From Neopusillimonas maritima (lineage in GTDB: Bacteria; Pseudomonadota; Gammaproteobacteria; Burkholderiales; Burkholderiaceae_B), in the NCBI RefSeq assembly GCF_040930455.2, contig NZ_CP170494.1: a stretch of 64,000 nucleotides of DNA; one strand, 5' to 3'. The notes under the pieces were generated by a model. That model was given only the letters and a program-made list of their open reading frames with translations. It made no database searches and was not told the origin of the DNA. Below are positions 26,220 through 34,599 of the stretch, piece by piece. Position 1 is the stretch's first letter. The number at the start of each line of letters is the position of its first letter. Made by a program: the position numbers and the translations under genes.

Positions 26220-27020
26220 TCAGCCTTCTACCACAGCATAGGCGGAGTGATTATGAATGGACTCAAAGTTTTCCGCCTCGACACGAAAACGCTGTACGCC
26301 AGGCAAGGCCTGTAATTGAACGGCAACATCGCGCACCAAGTCTTCAACAAATTTCGGGTTTTCATAGGCGCGCTCGGTGACGAATTTTTCATCACCACGC
26401 TTCAACAACCCCCACAACTCACATGACGCTTGTTGTTCGACACGCTGAATGAGATCGTCTACGCAAATATTGCCAATATCGTCGTAAACAACGTCAACCG
26501 TAACGTGGGAGCGCTGATTATGAGCCCCATATTGAGAAATTGCCTTGGAACAGGGACATAAACTGGTGACCGGGACTTGAACCGTAAGATAAAACTGGAC
26601 GTCGTCGCTAGTGGCAACCGCCTTCCAGGTCACTTCGTAATCCATCAGGCTTTGAACTTCAGAAACCGGCGCTACTTTTTTCATAAAGTAGGGAAAACGC
26701 GCACAAATGTCACCTTTTTCTGCGTTGAGCAATGGCAGCATCTCTTGCGCCATTTCGCAAAACACAGCCGGCGTCATGGCCGTGGAATGATACTGTTCAA
26801 GCAAAGCCACGAACCGCGACATGTGCGTGCCTTTTTCTTCCGCCGGCAGTGCAACTGTCAGCTCCCATTGGGCAACTGTAGGCAACGCTGCACCGGCAGC
26901 CTGAACCAACATGGGGTGGCGAACGCCACGTACCCCCACGCGTTGAATAGGCATGTGTCGGGTGTCAGCCGAGCTTTGGACATCAGGCATTACCGCTACG
27001 GAATCTGTTATTGAGTTCAT
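26220..27020 (-). CDS. folE2: GTP cyclohydrolase FolE2 (type IB)
   Basis: A 266-residue enzyme forming 7,8-dihydroneopterin triphosphate from GTP, the first step to folate and queuosine-type products. The metal-site cysteine motif SLCPCSKAISQYGAHNQRS (Cys155, Cys157) and FVEDLVRDV are specific to FolE2. Unlike zinc-dependent FolE, type IB enzymes accept other metals and are often induced in zinc shortage; I see no obvious Zur palindrome in the 118 bases upstream. It stands alone between dxs and rpsF. A possible promoter upstream reads TTGCCG, 18 bases, CATAAT on the minus strand. Confidence 0.95.
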   Translation of the reverse strand: MNSITDSVAVMPDVQSSADTRHMPIQRVGVRGVRHPMLVQAAGAALPTVAQWELTVALPAEEKGTHMSRFVALLEQYHSTAMTPAVFCEMAQEMLPLLNAEKGDICARFPYFMKKVAPVSEVQSLMDYEVTWKAVATSDDVQFYLTVQVPVTSLCPCSKAISQYGAHNQRSHVTVDVVYDDIGNICVDDLIQRVEQQASCELWGLLKRGDEKFVTERAYENPKFVEDLVRDVAVQLQALPGVQRFRVEAENFESIHNHSAYAVVEG

Positions 27021-27138
27021 AATTCAACCTGTATTGACCCGAAACCGGGTGTGTGTTTAGTGAATCTGACCTTCATTATGGACCAGTTCGCCAAAAATCG
27101 GCAAAAACCCGCACGATTTATCCGGGAATGAGGCCTAA

Positions 27139-29028
27139 TTAACGTGACACGACTTTGTCCTGGACAAAAAGCAAGTCAGCAAAGCGTGCACGAATACTAT
27201 TTTCAATCCCAAAAGCATCTAAACCTTGCTGCTTCAATAGCGTTGCCTGGTCGCCATGATCGATAAACGCGTCGGGCAAACCTAACTGCAAAACTGGACA
27301 AGACACCCCTTGTGAACCGAAAAATTCGGTGACAGCACTACCTGCCCCACCCATAATCGCGCCTTCCTCAACTGTGACGAACGCGTCGTGCGTTGCTACC
27401 AATTCGTTTAACAAGTCGGCATCAAGGGGTTTGACGAATCGCATATCAACCACCGTCGCATTCAAGGCGTGCCCCGCCACAAGTGCCGCGTTTGTGAGGG
27501 TTCCGAAACCCAATATGGCAATTCGCCGACCTTCGCGCAACACATTTGCCTTACCCAGCTCAACAGTATCGAATCCCGACGCTACCTCAGCGCCGCATCC
27601 TGCACCCCGCGGGTAACGAACCGAAGACGGCCCGTTATATTCATAACAAGTATTCAACAACAAGCGTGCTTCGTTCTCGTTCGAGGGCGTTGATACGACC
27701 ATATTGGGAATGCAGCGCAAATACGCAATATCGTAGTTTCCGGCATGCGTCGCGCCATCGGCCCCCACCAGGCCGGCACGGTCAAGCGCAAAGGTGACAT
27801 CCAGATTCTGCAGGGCAACATCGTGGATCAGCTGATCGTACCCGCGCTGCAGGAAAGTTGAATAAATAGCCAAAACGGGTTTCAGGCCCTCACAGGCCAA
27901 ACCGGCCGCAAAGGTAACAGCATGCTGCTCGGCAATACCAACGTCGAAATAACGGCGAGGAAACCGGCGATGAAACTCAACCATCCCACTGCCCTCACGC
28001 ATGGCAGGCGTAATACCCACGAGTCGCGAATCCTGCTCAGCGCGATCGCACAACCACTGACCGAACACCTGAGTGAAAGTTTGCTTCGGCGGCGTGGCAG
28101 GCTTTTGCACCCCGATGGAAGGGTCGAATTTGCCTGGGCCGTGGTAAAGCACCGGATCGGCTTCCGCCAATTTGTACCCCTGCCCTTTACGGGTGACGAC
28201 ATGCAAAAACTGCAACCCGCCCAATGATCGTAAATTCTCAAGTGTCGGCAATAACGCATCGAGGTCGTGTCCGTCGATCGGCCCGACGTAATTGAATCCA
28301 AGCTCTTCGAACAACGTTGCCGGAGAAACCAGCCCCTTTGCATGCCCTTCCACCCTGCGAGCCAGCTCGAGCACCGGCGGCACATGCTGTAAAACTGCAC
28401 GACCCATATTCTTCGCAGTAGCATAGAATTGACCGGACATCAGCCGCGCGAAATATCGATTCAAAGCACCGACAGGCGGCGAAATCGACATATCGTTATC
28501 GTTCAGCACCACCAGCATATTAATGTCGGGCGTCACACCGGCGTTATTCAACGCTTCAAATGCCATGCCCGCCGTCATTGCGCCGTCACCAATAACAGCA
28601 ATATGCTGTCGCTCACTTCTGCCCAGGTTCCGCGAAGCGACTGCCATGCCCAAAATGGCTGAAATTGAAGTCGAAGAATGCGCCGTGCCGAAGGCGTCGA
28701 ACTCCGATTCACTACGCTTTGGAAAGCCCGAAAGCCCGCCCAGTTGGCGCAAACTTCCCATTGCCTCGCGTCGACCAGTAAGAATTTTGTGCGGATAAGA
28801 CTGATGCCCGACGTCCCAAACCAAGCGGTCGTCGGGTGTATTAAACACATAATGCAAGGCAACGGTCAGTTCGACCGTACCCAGATTAGACGACAAATGG
28901 CCACCCGTTTTGGATACGGACTCGAGGATAAACGCACGCAACTGATCAGTGATCTGTTCAAGTTGACGGCGATCAAGGGCTCGCAAATCGGCCGGCGAAT
29001 TAATCTGTTCTAGGTTGGGATTCGGCAT
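27139..29028 (-). CDS. dxs: 1-deoxy-D-xylulose-5-phosphate synthase
   Basis: A 629-residue thiamine-diphosphate enzyme that condenses pyruvate and glyceraldehyde 3-phosphate, entering the MEP isoprenoid pathway and also supplying PdxA's branch. TPP-binding GDGAMTAGM starts at residue 147, and DRAGLVGADGATHAG and the C-terminal TxEEGAxxGG block are present. I choose ATG 29028; an in-frame TTG at 29040 would add four residues and neither start has a good ribosome site. A small GC hairpin with a T-run lies just upstream, between ispA and dxs. Confidence 0.95.
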   Translation of the reverse strand: MPNPNLEQINSPADLRALDRRQLEQITDQLRAFILESVSKTGGHLSSNLGTVELTVALHYVFNTPDDRLVWDVGHQSYPHKILTGRREAMGSLRQLGGLSGFPKRSESEFDAFGTAHSSTSISAILGMAVASRNLGRSERQHIAVIGDGAMTAGMAFEALNNAGVTPDINMLVVLNDNDMSISPPVGALNRYFARLMSGQFYATAKNMGRAVLQHVPPVLELARRVEGHAKGLVSPATLFEELGFNYVGPIDGHDLDALLPTLENLRSLGGLQFLHVVTRKGQGYKLAEADPVLYHGPGKFDPSIGVQKPATPPKQTFTQVFGQWLCDRAEQDSRLVGITPAMREGSGMVEFHRRFPRRYFDVGIAEQHAVTFAAGLACEGLKPVLAIYSTFLQRGYDQLIHDVALQNLDVTFALDRAGLVGADGATHAGNYDIAYLRCIPNMVVSTPSNENEARLLLNTCYEYNGPSSVRYPRGAGCGAEVASGFDTVELGKANVLREGRRIAILGFGTLTNAALVAGHALNATVVDMRFVKPLDADLLNELVATHDAFVTVEEGAIMGGAGSAVTEFFGSQGVSCPVLQLGLPDAFIDHGDQATLLKQQGLDAFGIENSIRARFADLLFVQDKVVSR

Positions 29029-29043
29029 ACAAAAATTCAAAAA

Positions 29044-29056
29044 GGCGTTTCACGCC
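29044..29056 (-). terminator. Small hairpin with T-run between ispA and dxs
   Basis: On the minus strand GGCGT-GAA-ACGCC is followed directly by TTTTTG and another T-rich stretch. It ends 16 bases before the chosen dxs ATG. The stem is only five pairs with a three-base loop, so it could be a weak terminator or attenuator, or may simply affect dxs translation. Confidence 0.4.
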
Positions 29057-29104
29057 ACAGGCATAAGCCTTATTTTAGTTGACTTGCATTATTCAAGGGG
29101 TACC

Positions 29105-30025
29105 TTAATGCGGACGCCCCACAATGTAGTCTGCAATTTCACCCAAACGCTGGCCCGCGGACCCTAATGGTCGCAACGCCTCATGGGCGGCCTCGCACAA
29201 TTGGGCCAGGAGAGCACGTGCCCCATCGACGCCCAATAAAGAGACGTACGTGGGCTTGTTAAGGGCCTGGTCCTTGCCCGCTGTCTTACCCAGCGTTTGC
29301 GTATCAGCGGTAACATCAAGGATATCGTCGGCGACCTGAAACGCCAACCCGATAGCATCGGAATACGCTTCCAACCCTTCACGCGTGGCCGACCCCGCGC
29401 CTACCACGACGCCACCCATCAGTACACTAGCCTGCAACATGGCACCTGTTTTCATGCCATGCATGGTTTGCAGCGCAGACTGACTTAATGCCAGGCCGAC
29501 ACTAGCGCAATCAATTGCCTGCCCGCCCGCCATGCCCTGACTGCCGGCTGCGCGCGCTAAAACGTCAATTGACTGCACCGTGAGTGCCGGCGCAACCGGC
29601 ATTCGCGCCAGCAACTCAAACGCCAGAGGTTGCAAAGCATCTCCGGCCAGCATTGCCGTAGCTTCGTCGAACTGACGATGCACAGTGGGCCTGCCGCGCC
29701 TTAAATCATCGTTGTCCATACACGGCAAATCGTCGTGAACCAACGAATAAGCATGAATCAGTTCGACCGAAGCGGCCGCCAGATCGAGTGCCTTGGCTTG
29801 GGCGGACGACAAGGTGGTGCCTTGATGATGCGCCGATGCTTCCCCGGCTGCGTACACCAATGCGGCGCGCACGCGCTTACCGCCTCCAAGCACGGCGTAA
29901 CGCATAGCATCATGCAAATGCTCAGGTTCGTCGTTTGCGTCGGGCATGGCTTCATCCAGTACATGCTCGATGCGCGACGCCATGCTCGCCAACCACTGCT
30001 CAAAAGGTAGAGTTCCGCTCGTCAT
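29105..30025 (-). CDS. ispA: Farnesyl diphosphate synthase (IspA)
   Basis: A 306-residue prenyltransferase making farnesyl diphosphate from IPP and DMAPP. First Asp-rich motif DDLPCMDNDD (98-107) with RRG after it, and the second in ADDILDVTAD near residue 235, are both intact; the short insertion in the first motif (DDxxxxD) marks bacterial FPP synthases. It overlaps xseB by four bases and precedes dxs, the usual xseB-ispA-dxs order. Its product feeds HpnD/HpnC as well as quinones and undecaprenyl phosphate. Confidence 0.95.
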   Translation of the reverse strand: MTSGTLPFEQWLASMASRIEHVLDEAMPDANDEPEHLHDAMRYAVLGGGKRVRAALVYAAGEASAHHQGTTLSSAQAKALDLAAASVELIHAYSLVHDDLPCMDNDDLRRGRPTVHRQFDEATAMLAGDALQPLAFELLARMPVAPALTVQSIDVLARAAGSQGMAGGQAIDCASVGLALSQSALQTMHGMKTGAMLQASVLMGGVVVGAGSATREGLEAYSDAIGLAFQVADDILDVTADTQTLGKTAGKDQALNKPTYVSLLGVDGARALLAQLCEAAHEALRPLGSAGQRLGEIADYIVGRPH

Positions 30026-30306
30026 AACTGACTTTCATCCGGCGTGGCGTCAGCATCAAGCGGTTTCAACAGGTTGCCCTGCAGCACTTTGACCTGTTGT
30101 TCGGCCGCATCCAACAAACTTTGGCAGCGCTTTGCCAATGCAACGCCGCGCTCATAAGCTGCCAGCGATTGTTCCAGCGGCATATCGCCGTCTTCCATTT
30201 TCGCAACCAGCGTCTCAAGCTGCATCAGTGCCGTTTCAAAATCGTCGGGCAAAGGCGCTGTATCCTTTGATTTCAGGTCGGACGAGGTCTTTTGCTTTTC
30301 AGCCAT
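30022..30306 (-). CDS. xseB: Exodeoxyribonuclease VII small subunit
   Basis: A 94-residue helical protein with the family core FETALMQLETLVAKMEDGDMPLEQSLAAYERGVAL split around residues 24-58 and CQSLLDAAEQQV after it. Several XseB copies bind the XseA catalytic subunit to form ExoVII, which degrades single-stranded DNA. N- and C-terminal tails are polar and less conserved. It heads the xseB-ispA-(dxs) cluster; the divergent Rieske oxygenase gene begins 231 bases away. Confidence 0.94.
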   Translation of the reverse strand: MAEKQKTSSDLKSKDTAPLPDDFETALMQLETLVAKMEDGDMPLEQSLAAYERGVALAKRCQSLLDAAEQQVKVLQGNLLKPLDADATPDESQL

Positions 30307-30340
30307 TCATATATTCCAATACTTTTTGCCATTGTCGATT

Positions 30341-30365
30341 GTACGAAATCGCATGAAGTTCGTAC
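30341..30365. repeat. Inverted repeat between xseB and Rieske gene (first dyad)
   Basis: GTACGAA (30341-30347) and TTCGTAC (30359-30365) form a perfect seven-base dyad with an 11-base spacer, in the divergent intergenic region. Symmetry and position suggest an operator, but the bound protein is unknown. Confidence 0.4.
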
Positions 30366-30407
30366 GAAACTCGCTCCGAGGCCTTGTTTTATAAGATAAA
30401 AACTAGG

Positions 30408-30431
30408 GTACAATAATCTCTTACATTGTAC
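30408..30431. repeat. Inverted repeat upstream of Rieske gene (second dyad)
   Basis: GTACAAT (30408-30414) and ATTGTAC (30425-30431) are a perfect seven-base dyad with a 10-base spacer. The left arm overlaps TACAAT, a plausible -10 for the plus-strand oxygenase gene (with TTTTAT 16 bases upstream as a weak -35). It resembles the first dyad 60 bases away. Confidence 0.4.
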
Positions 30432-30537
30432 TGAACGCATCGGCCAGTCCGATTTTTTTTCTTCGCACCAGTGCCCGTTACGGTCCACGCCGCCACGGGT
30501 TTTTTGTTGAACTGGTATCAACCAAGCGGGGGGAATC

Positions 30538-31680
30538 ATGACCGATATAGGTCGTGAAGCGCAGTTCGCGCTGGCACAATCTCAATTACCCGTCGGAAAC
30601 TATTTCGACGAAAAAACGTTTGAACTTGAAAAAAGTCGCATTTTTGGCAACTCCGCTATTTATGTCGGCCACGAAAAACTTGTCCCGGAACGGGGCGACT
30701 GGTACGCGCTTGCCCACGAAAAGAACGGGCGGGCACTGGTTCGGTCGGCTGCCGGCGTTGAACTCATGTCGAATATCTGCCGGCACCGACAGGCTATCAT
30801 GCTGGGGTTCGACACCCAACACCCCCAGGGCCACCAGGCCAAACAGGGCAATCTCAGAGACACCGGCGGCAATATTGTTTGCCCGATTCACCGTTGGACA
30901 TACAGCCAGAATGGCCAGTTGCTGGGGGCGCCGCAGTTCCCGGAAACGCCCTGCATGAACCTGCAGACGTTCCCCTTGCAAAACTGCCACGGCTTATTGT
31001 TCGAAGGGCCACGCGACCCGGCAGCCGACATGGCACAACTGTTTTCCCGTCCGGAATTCGACTTCTCCGACTACGTGCTTGACCGCGTTGAGGTGCATCG
31101 CTGCAACTACAACTGGAAAACCTTTATTGAAGTCTACCTGGAAGACTATCATGTCGGGCCTTTCCACCCGGGCCTCGGGCGCTTTGTTACCTGTGACGAC
31201 CTGAGCTGGGAATTTGGCGACTGGTACAGCCTACAGCGAGTGGGTGTCCACAACGCACTGGCGCAACCCGGTTCGCAAACATATAAACGCTGGCACGATA
31301 ATCTGCTCAGTTTCCGTGAAGGGGAAACGCCCGACTTCGGTGCAGTGTGGGTCACCTATTTTCCCACGCACATGATCGAACTCTATCCTCACGTGCTGGT
31401 GCTTTCCACCCTGCACCCGGTTAGCCCGCAGGAAACCGTGAACATTGTTGAGTTTTATTACCCCGAAGAAATCGCCGCATTCGAACGCGACTTCGTCGAA
31501 GCGCAACAGGCCGCGTATATGGAAACAGCTGTTGAAGACGATGAAATTGCCGAACGCATGGATGCCGGCCGACGTGCCTTGATGGAGCGCGGGGCTAATG
31601 AAACAGGCCCGTATCAATCACCCATGGAAGATGGCATGTTGCATTTCCATGAGTGGTATCGCCGCCTGATGAAAGCTTAG
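30538..31680 (+). CDS. Rieske-type aromatic ring-hydroxylating oxygenase, alpha subunit
   Basis: A 380-residue non-haem iron oxygenase. The Rieske [2Fe-2S] ligands are CRH (Cys81, His83) and CPIH (Cys115, His118); the mononuclear iron site follows a bridging acidic pair in LEDYHVGPFH (His205, His210), preceded by NYNWKTFIE. This fits the single-component catalytic chain of ring-hydroxylating or N-demethylating Rieske systems, which need a separate reductase; no ferredoxin or reductase gene is beside it. A GGGGGA ribosome site precedes the ATG. Substrate is unknown. It diverges from xseB-ispA and is convergent with the sulfurtransferase. Confidence 0.88.
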   Translation: MTDIGREAQFALAQSQLPVGNYFDEKTFELEKSRIFGNSAIYVGHEKLVPERGDWYALAHEKNGRALVRSAAGVELMSNICRHRQAIMLGFDTQHPQGHQAKQGNLRDTGGNIVCPIHRWTYSQNGQLLGAPQFPETPCMNLQTFPLQNCHGLLFEGPRDPAADMAQLFSRPEFDFSDYVLDRVEVHRCNYNWKTFIEVYLEDYHVGPFHPGLGRFVTCDDLSWEFGDWYSLQRVGVHNALAQPGSQTYKRWHDNLLSFREGETPDFGAVWVTYFPTHMIELYPHVLVLSTLHPVSPQETVNIVEFYYPEEIAAFERDFVEAQQAAYMETAVEDDEIAERMDAGRRALMERGANETGPYQSPMEDGMLHFHEWYRRLMKA

Positions 31681-31695
31681 CTTCAGTTTAAACAA

Positions 31696-32556
31696 CTAAT
31701 TACCTGTCGCAACGGGGCGAGTGCTGTCACTGCACCACTCGCTCCACGAACCGGGATAAAGAGCAGACCCTTCTAGTCCCGCAATTTCCATAGCCAACAG
31801 GTTATGGCAGGCGGTAATGCCAGAACCACACTGGTGAACTACTGTGTTGGGTTTAGTACCACCCAGCACCTGTATAAAAGACTCGCGCAAGGCCTGTGGC
31901 GAACGGAAACGCCCTTTTTCATCCAGATTCAAGGTATTCGGACGATTCAAAGCACCAGGAATATGGCCCGCTACCGGATCCATAGGCTCAATCTCGCCTC
32001 TGAAACGGTTTTCCGCGCGCGCATCAAGAACCGTAAATCGCGGCGCCTGTATATTAAGCAAAACCTCATCACAACTCACCGTCGGCATTGCCGGCTGCGA
32101 TATCGTTTCCATTTGTTCAGGCGTTTGCCCACCTGGGTGCTTGGGCACCTCAGTGCTAACTGCACCGCCTTGCTCCAGCCATGCCTGCCACCCGCCATCC
32201 AGCACGCTAACGGCTTGATGCCCCATCCAACGCAACATCCACCATAAATGCGCGGCAAACATACTATTGCCCCCGTCGTAAATCACAACCTGCACGTCTT
32301 TGCCGACACCGTAACCGCCCATTAATGCCGCAAATGCGCTTAAGGGCGGTAATGGATGGCGACCATTCTTACCCGTTTTGGGAGCACTTAAATCTTCTTC
32401 ATGATCAAGAAAAAAAGCGCCGGGTATATGACCCGCTTCATAAGCTCGGCGCCCTGCGCCGTGATCGGCCAAATCATGCCGAACATCAAATACAACAGTA
32501 TTGCCGTCATCGAGCAACGATTTCAACTGATCGACATTAACCAATAACTTATACAC
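31696..32556 (-). CDS. sseA: Sulfurtransferase, 3-mercaptopyruvate (SseA) type
   Basis: A 286-residue protein with two rhodanese domains; the second holds the active-site loop CGSGITA with Cys243. A CGSG(V/I)TA loop is characteristic of 3-mercaptopyruvate sulfurtransferases, whereas thiosulfate enzymes have a more basic loop. It would move sulfur from mercaptopyruvate to thiols or cyanide. The start is GTG at 32556-32554, with AAAGGGG five bases upstream; the frame stays open far upstream but only antisense-like sequence of the neighbouring permease gene is translated. It follows that permease by 11 bases. Confidence 0.88.
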   Translation of the reverse strand: MYKLLVNVDQLKSLLDDGNTVVFDVRHDLADHGAGRRAYEAGHIPGAFFLDHEEDLSAPKTGKNGRHPLPPLSAFAALMGGYGVGKDVQVVIYDGGNSMFAAHLWWMLRWMGHQAVSVLDGGWQAWLEQGGAVSTEVPKHPGGQTPEQMETISQPAMPTVSCDEVLLNIQAPRFTVLDARAENRFRGEIEPMDPVAGHIPGALNRPNTLNLDEKGRFRSPQALRESFIQVLGGTKPNTVVHQCGSGITACHNLLAMEIAGLEGSALYPGSWSEWCSDSTRPVATGN

Positions 32557-32567
32557 TTTTACCCCTT

Positions 32568-33452
32568 TCAAATCTTTACTGTTTTTGTGGCCTGCCGGCG
32601 GAGGTGACGACTTTCCATGTACGTACGCCAAGTGGAAATTAAACCCGCACCGATAATCAGCGCCATTCCGACCCAGGCAATCAAATCGGGGTAATCGCCC
32701 CAAAAAACGATACCGATAATGGCCGCAAAAATAATAGTGGTGTATTGAAGCGCTGCCGTCAACAATGCTTTGCCCATGCCAAAAGCGCGCGTCATGGCCA
32801 ATTGCCCGATCAAACCCGACAAGCCCAGACCCATTAAGGCCAACCAAGCCTCCAGACCCAGACTATTCCAACCCTGCAACCACAAGCCCACCGCACTGGA
32901 GGCGCAAACACACGACGAAAAGATCATGACAGTGCGCCATTCGGCCTCACCCGCACGCCCCAACTGCCTTACCTGCATCATGGCGATCGCGCCGAGTGCG
33001 CCCGAACCCAAACCCGTAATAGCGGCTAAAAACTCGTCGTTGCCAATACTGGGACGCAACACACCCAACACGCCGACAAAACCGATGCAAACCGCAACAG
33101 CGCGAAGATAGTCTCGTTTTGCGCCACCCCAGGCCAACATCCAACCGGTAATAAACAGCGGTGATGTGTAGTTCAAACTGACGGCAGTGGGCAGAGGTAG
33201 ATGCGATAACGCATAAAAACCCAACCACATGGCGCTGACGCCCGAGATATTGCGCCGAAAATGAAGTTTCCAGCTGGATGGGCGAATCACACGTTGTGTC
33301 AGCATCGCCCAACCTAATAACAGCAGTACTGAAGGGATACCGCGAAACAGAACGATTTGTGCCAGGGAAGCCCCAAAATCGGCCGCAATCTTAATACAGG
33401 CGCCCATTAACGCAAACATGGCGCAGGCCAGAATCATCCACAAAGACTGCAT
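32568..33452 (-). CDS. DMT/EamA-family permease
   Basis: A 294-residue integral membrane protein with about ten hydrophobic helices arranged as two EamA repeats, the normal size for drug/metabolite transporters of the RhaT/YdcZ class. The short C-terminal tail is basic and cytoplasmic (ESRHLRRQATKTVK). Members export amino acids, sugars or other small molecules; nothing in the sequence fixes the substrate. It is cotranscribed with the sulfurtransferase, which raises the possibility of a sulfur compound, but this is only context. It diverges from htpX. Confidence 0.85.
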   Translation of the reverse strand: MQSLWMILACAMFALMGACIKIAADFGASLAQIVLFRGIPSVLLLLGWAMLTQRVIRPSSWKLHFRRNISGVSAMWLGFYALSHLPLPTAVSLNYTSPLFITGWMLAWGGAKRDYLRAVAVCIGFVGVLGVLRPSIGNDEFLAAITGLGSGALGAIAMMQVRQLGRAGEAEWRTVMIFSSCVCASSAVGLWLQGWNSLGLEAWLALMGLGLSGLIGQLAMTRAFGMGKALLTAALQYTTIIFAAIIGIVFWGDYPDLIAWVGMALIIGAGLISTWRTYMESRHLRRQATKTVKI

Positions 33453-33551
33453 TTGGCGAATTCTCTTCCCGGAAAAATTGCAAAGACAATACTATACTGC
33501 GCCTGTAAGATTATTTTTCTTCAGCTGGTTGTCAGATTTCACGTTCAATAC

Positions 33552-33580
33552 CTTTGAATTCAATGAACCTGACCCCATAT
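33552..33580 (+). promoter_or_regulatory. Heat-shock (sigma-32 type) promoter of htpX
   Basis: CTTTGAA at 33552-33558, then 14 bases, then CCCCATAT at 33573-33580. The -10 matches the sigma-32 consensus CCCCATnT exactly, and the -35 is close to CTTGAA. It lies 47 bases before the htpX ATG, a gene known to be heat-induced in other proteobacteria. Confidence 0.7.
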
Positions 33581-33626
33581 TTTGTGTCAAACTTCGCGCA
33601 TTCATATCTTGCAGGAACCTCTGAGC

Positions 33627-34511
33627 ATGAAACGTATTTTCCTTTTTCTAATGACCAATATCGCCGTTATGGTTGTGCTCAGCATCACGATGAGCATTCT
33701 GGGCGTTGGACGCTATCTGGATGAACAGGGGCTGAACCTGACTCAGCTACTTATTTTCTCGGCATTCATTGGCTTTGGCGGCGCTTTCATTTCTTTACTG
33801 ATCAGTAAATGGATGGCGAAACGCTCCACTGGTGCCCGCGTTATTGACCCTCAGGCGCCATCCAGCCGCCAAGAAGCATGGCTGGTGGAAACCGTTCATC
33901 AACTGGCTGACCGCGCCGGTATCGGCCATCCGGAAGTCGCGATCTACGACGGGCCACCCAATGCGTTTGCCACTGGTGCGTTCCGTAACAATGCGCTGGT
34001 TGCCGTCTCGACCGGGCTGCTCAGCAGCATGACTGAAGAAGAGGTCGCAGCTGTACTGGGGCATGAAGTAGCCCACGTCGCAAACGGTGACATGGTCACA
34101 CTTACGCTGATCCAGGGCGTTGTGAATACGTTTGTGGTGTTCCTGGCCCGAGTAGTGGGTTATTTCGTTGACCGCGTCATTCTTAAAAATGAACGAGGTC
34201 TGGGCCTGGGGTATTTTGGTGTCGTTATTGTGTGCGAAATCATCTTCGGCTTGCTGGCGTCGATTATTGTCGCCTGGTTTTCACGTCAACGCGAGTACCG
34301 GGCCGACTCAGGCAGCGCCAAATTAATGGGAGCTCGCGAACCCATGATGAAAGCATTGGCACGCTTGGGAGGGCTGCAGCCCGGTAAACTGCCGGAATCA
34401 TTTGAAGCGGCCGGCATCTCTGGCGGCGGCGGCGGAATTAGTGCCCTGTTTTCCACCCATCCGCCTATCGAGCAACGTATTCGGGCGCTGCAAAATGCGC
34501 AGTTAAGCTAA
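33627..34511 (+). CDS. htpX: Membrane zinc protease HtpX
   Basis: A 294-residue inner-membrane metalloprotease of family M48 that removes misfolded membrane proteins. Two N-terminal helices (about 5-25 and 38-60), zinc motif HEVAH (His146, Glu147, His150), two further helices, and the downstream Glu ligand in REYRADSGSA are present. The start is set at 33627 behind AGGAAC; an upstream in-frame ATG at 33582 would add residues with no family match and would lie at the end of the promoter. A GGGG-type glycine run near the end (SGGGGGISAL) is common. Preceded by a sigma-32 type promoter and followed by a strong terminator. Confidence 0.95.
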   Translation: MKRIFLFLMTNIAVMVVLSITMSILGVGRYLDEQGLNLTQLLIFSAFIGFGGAFISLLISKWMAKRSTGARVIDPQAPSSRQEAWLVETVHQLADRAGIGHPEVAIYDGPPNAFATGAFRNNALVAVSTGLLSSMTEEEVAAVLGHEVAHVANGDMVTLTLIQGVVNTFVVFLARVVGYFVDRVILKNERGLGLGYFGVVIVCEIIFGLLASIIVAWFSRQREYRADSGSAKLMGAREPMMKALARLGGLQPGKLPESFEAAGISGGGGGISALFSTHPPIEQRIRALQNAQLS

Positions 34512-34561
34512 CGGAACAACGCTGCTTGCAAAAACGTTAACGTATTTTGTCGTTATCAACG

Positions 34562-34596
34562 AAAATGGGCCCCACCACCGCGTAGGGGCCCATTTT
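34562..34596. terminator. Bidirectional terminator between htpX and DLH gene
   Basis: AAAATGGGCCCC (34562-34573) and GGGGCCCATTTT (34585-34596) form a perfect 12-pair stem with an 11-base loop. The A-run and T-run at the two ends let it work on both strands. It ends htpX on plus and the polA-DLH transcript on minus. Confidence 0.85.
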
Positions 34597-34599
34597 CAT

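Noticed and set aside
27021..27138. Zur site or riboswitch ahead of folE2
   Set aside because: FolE2 genes are often zinc-regulated, but no AT-rich Zur palindrome and no extended conserved structure is visible, only a short CCCG/CGGG hairpin.
32557..32847. A 97-codon N-terminal extension of the sulfurtransferase
   Set aside because: The extension overlaps the EamA permease gene and shows no domain; a GTG with AAAGGGG ahead at 32556 fits the family length.
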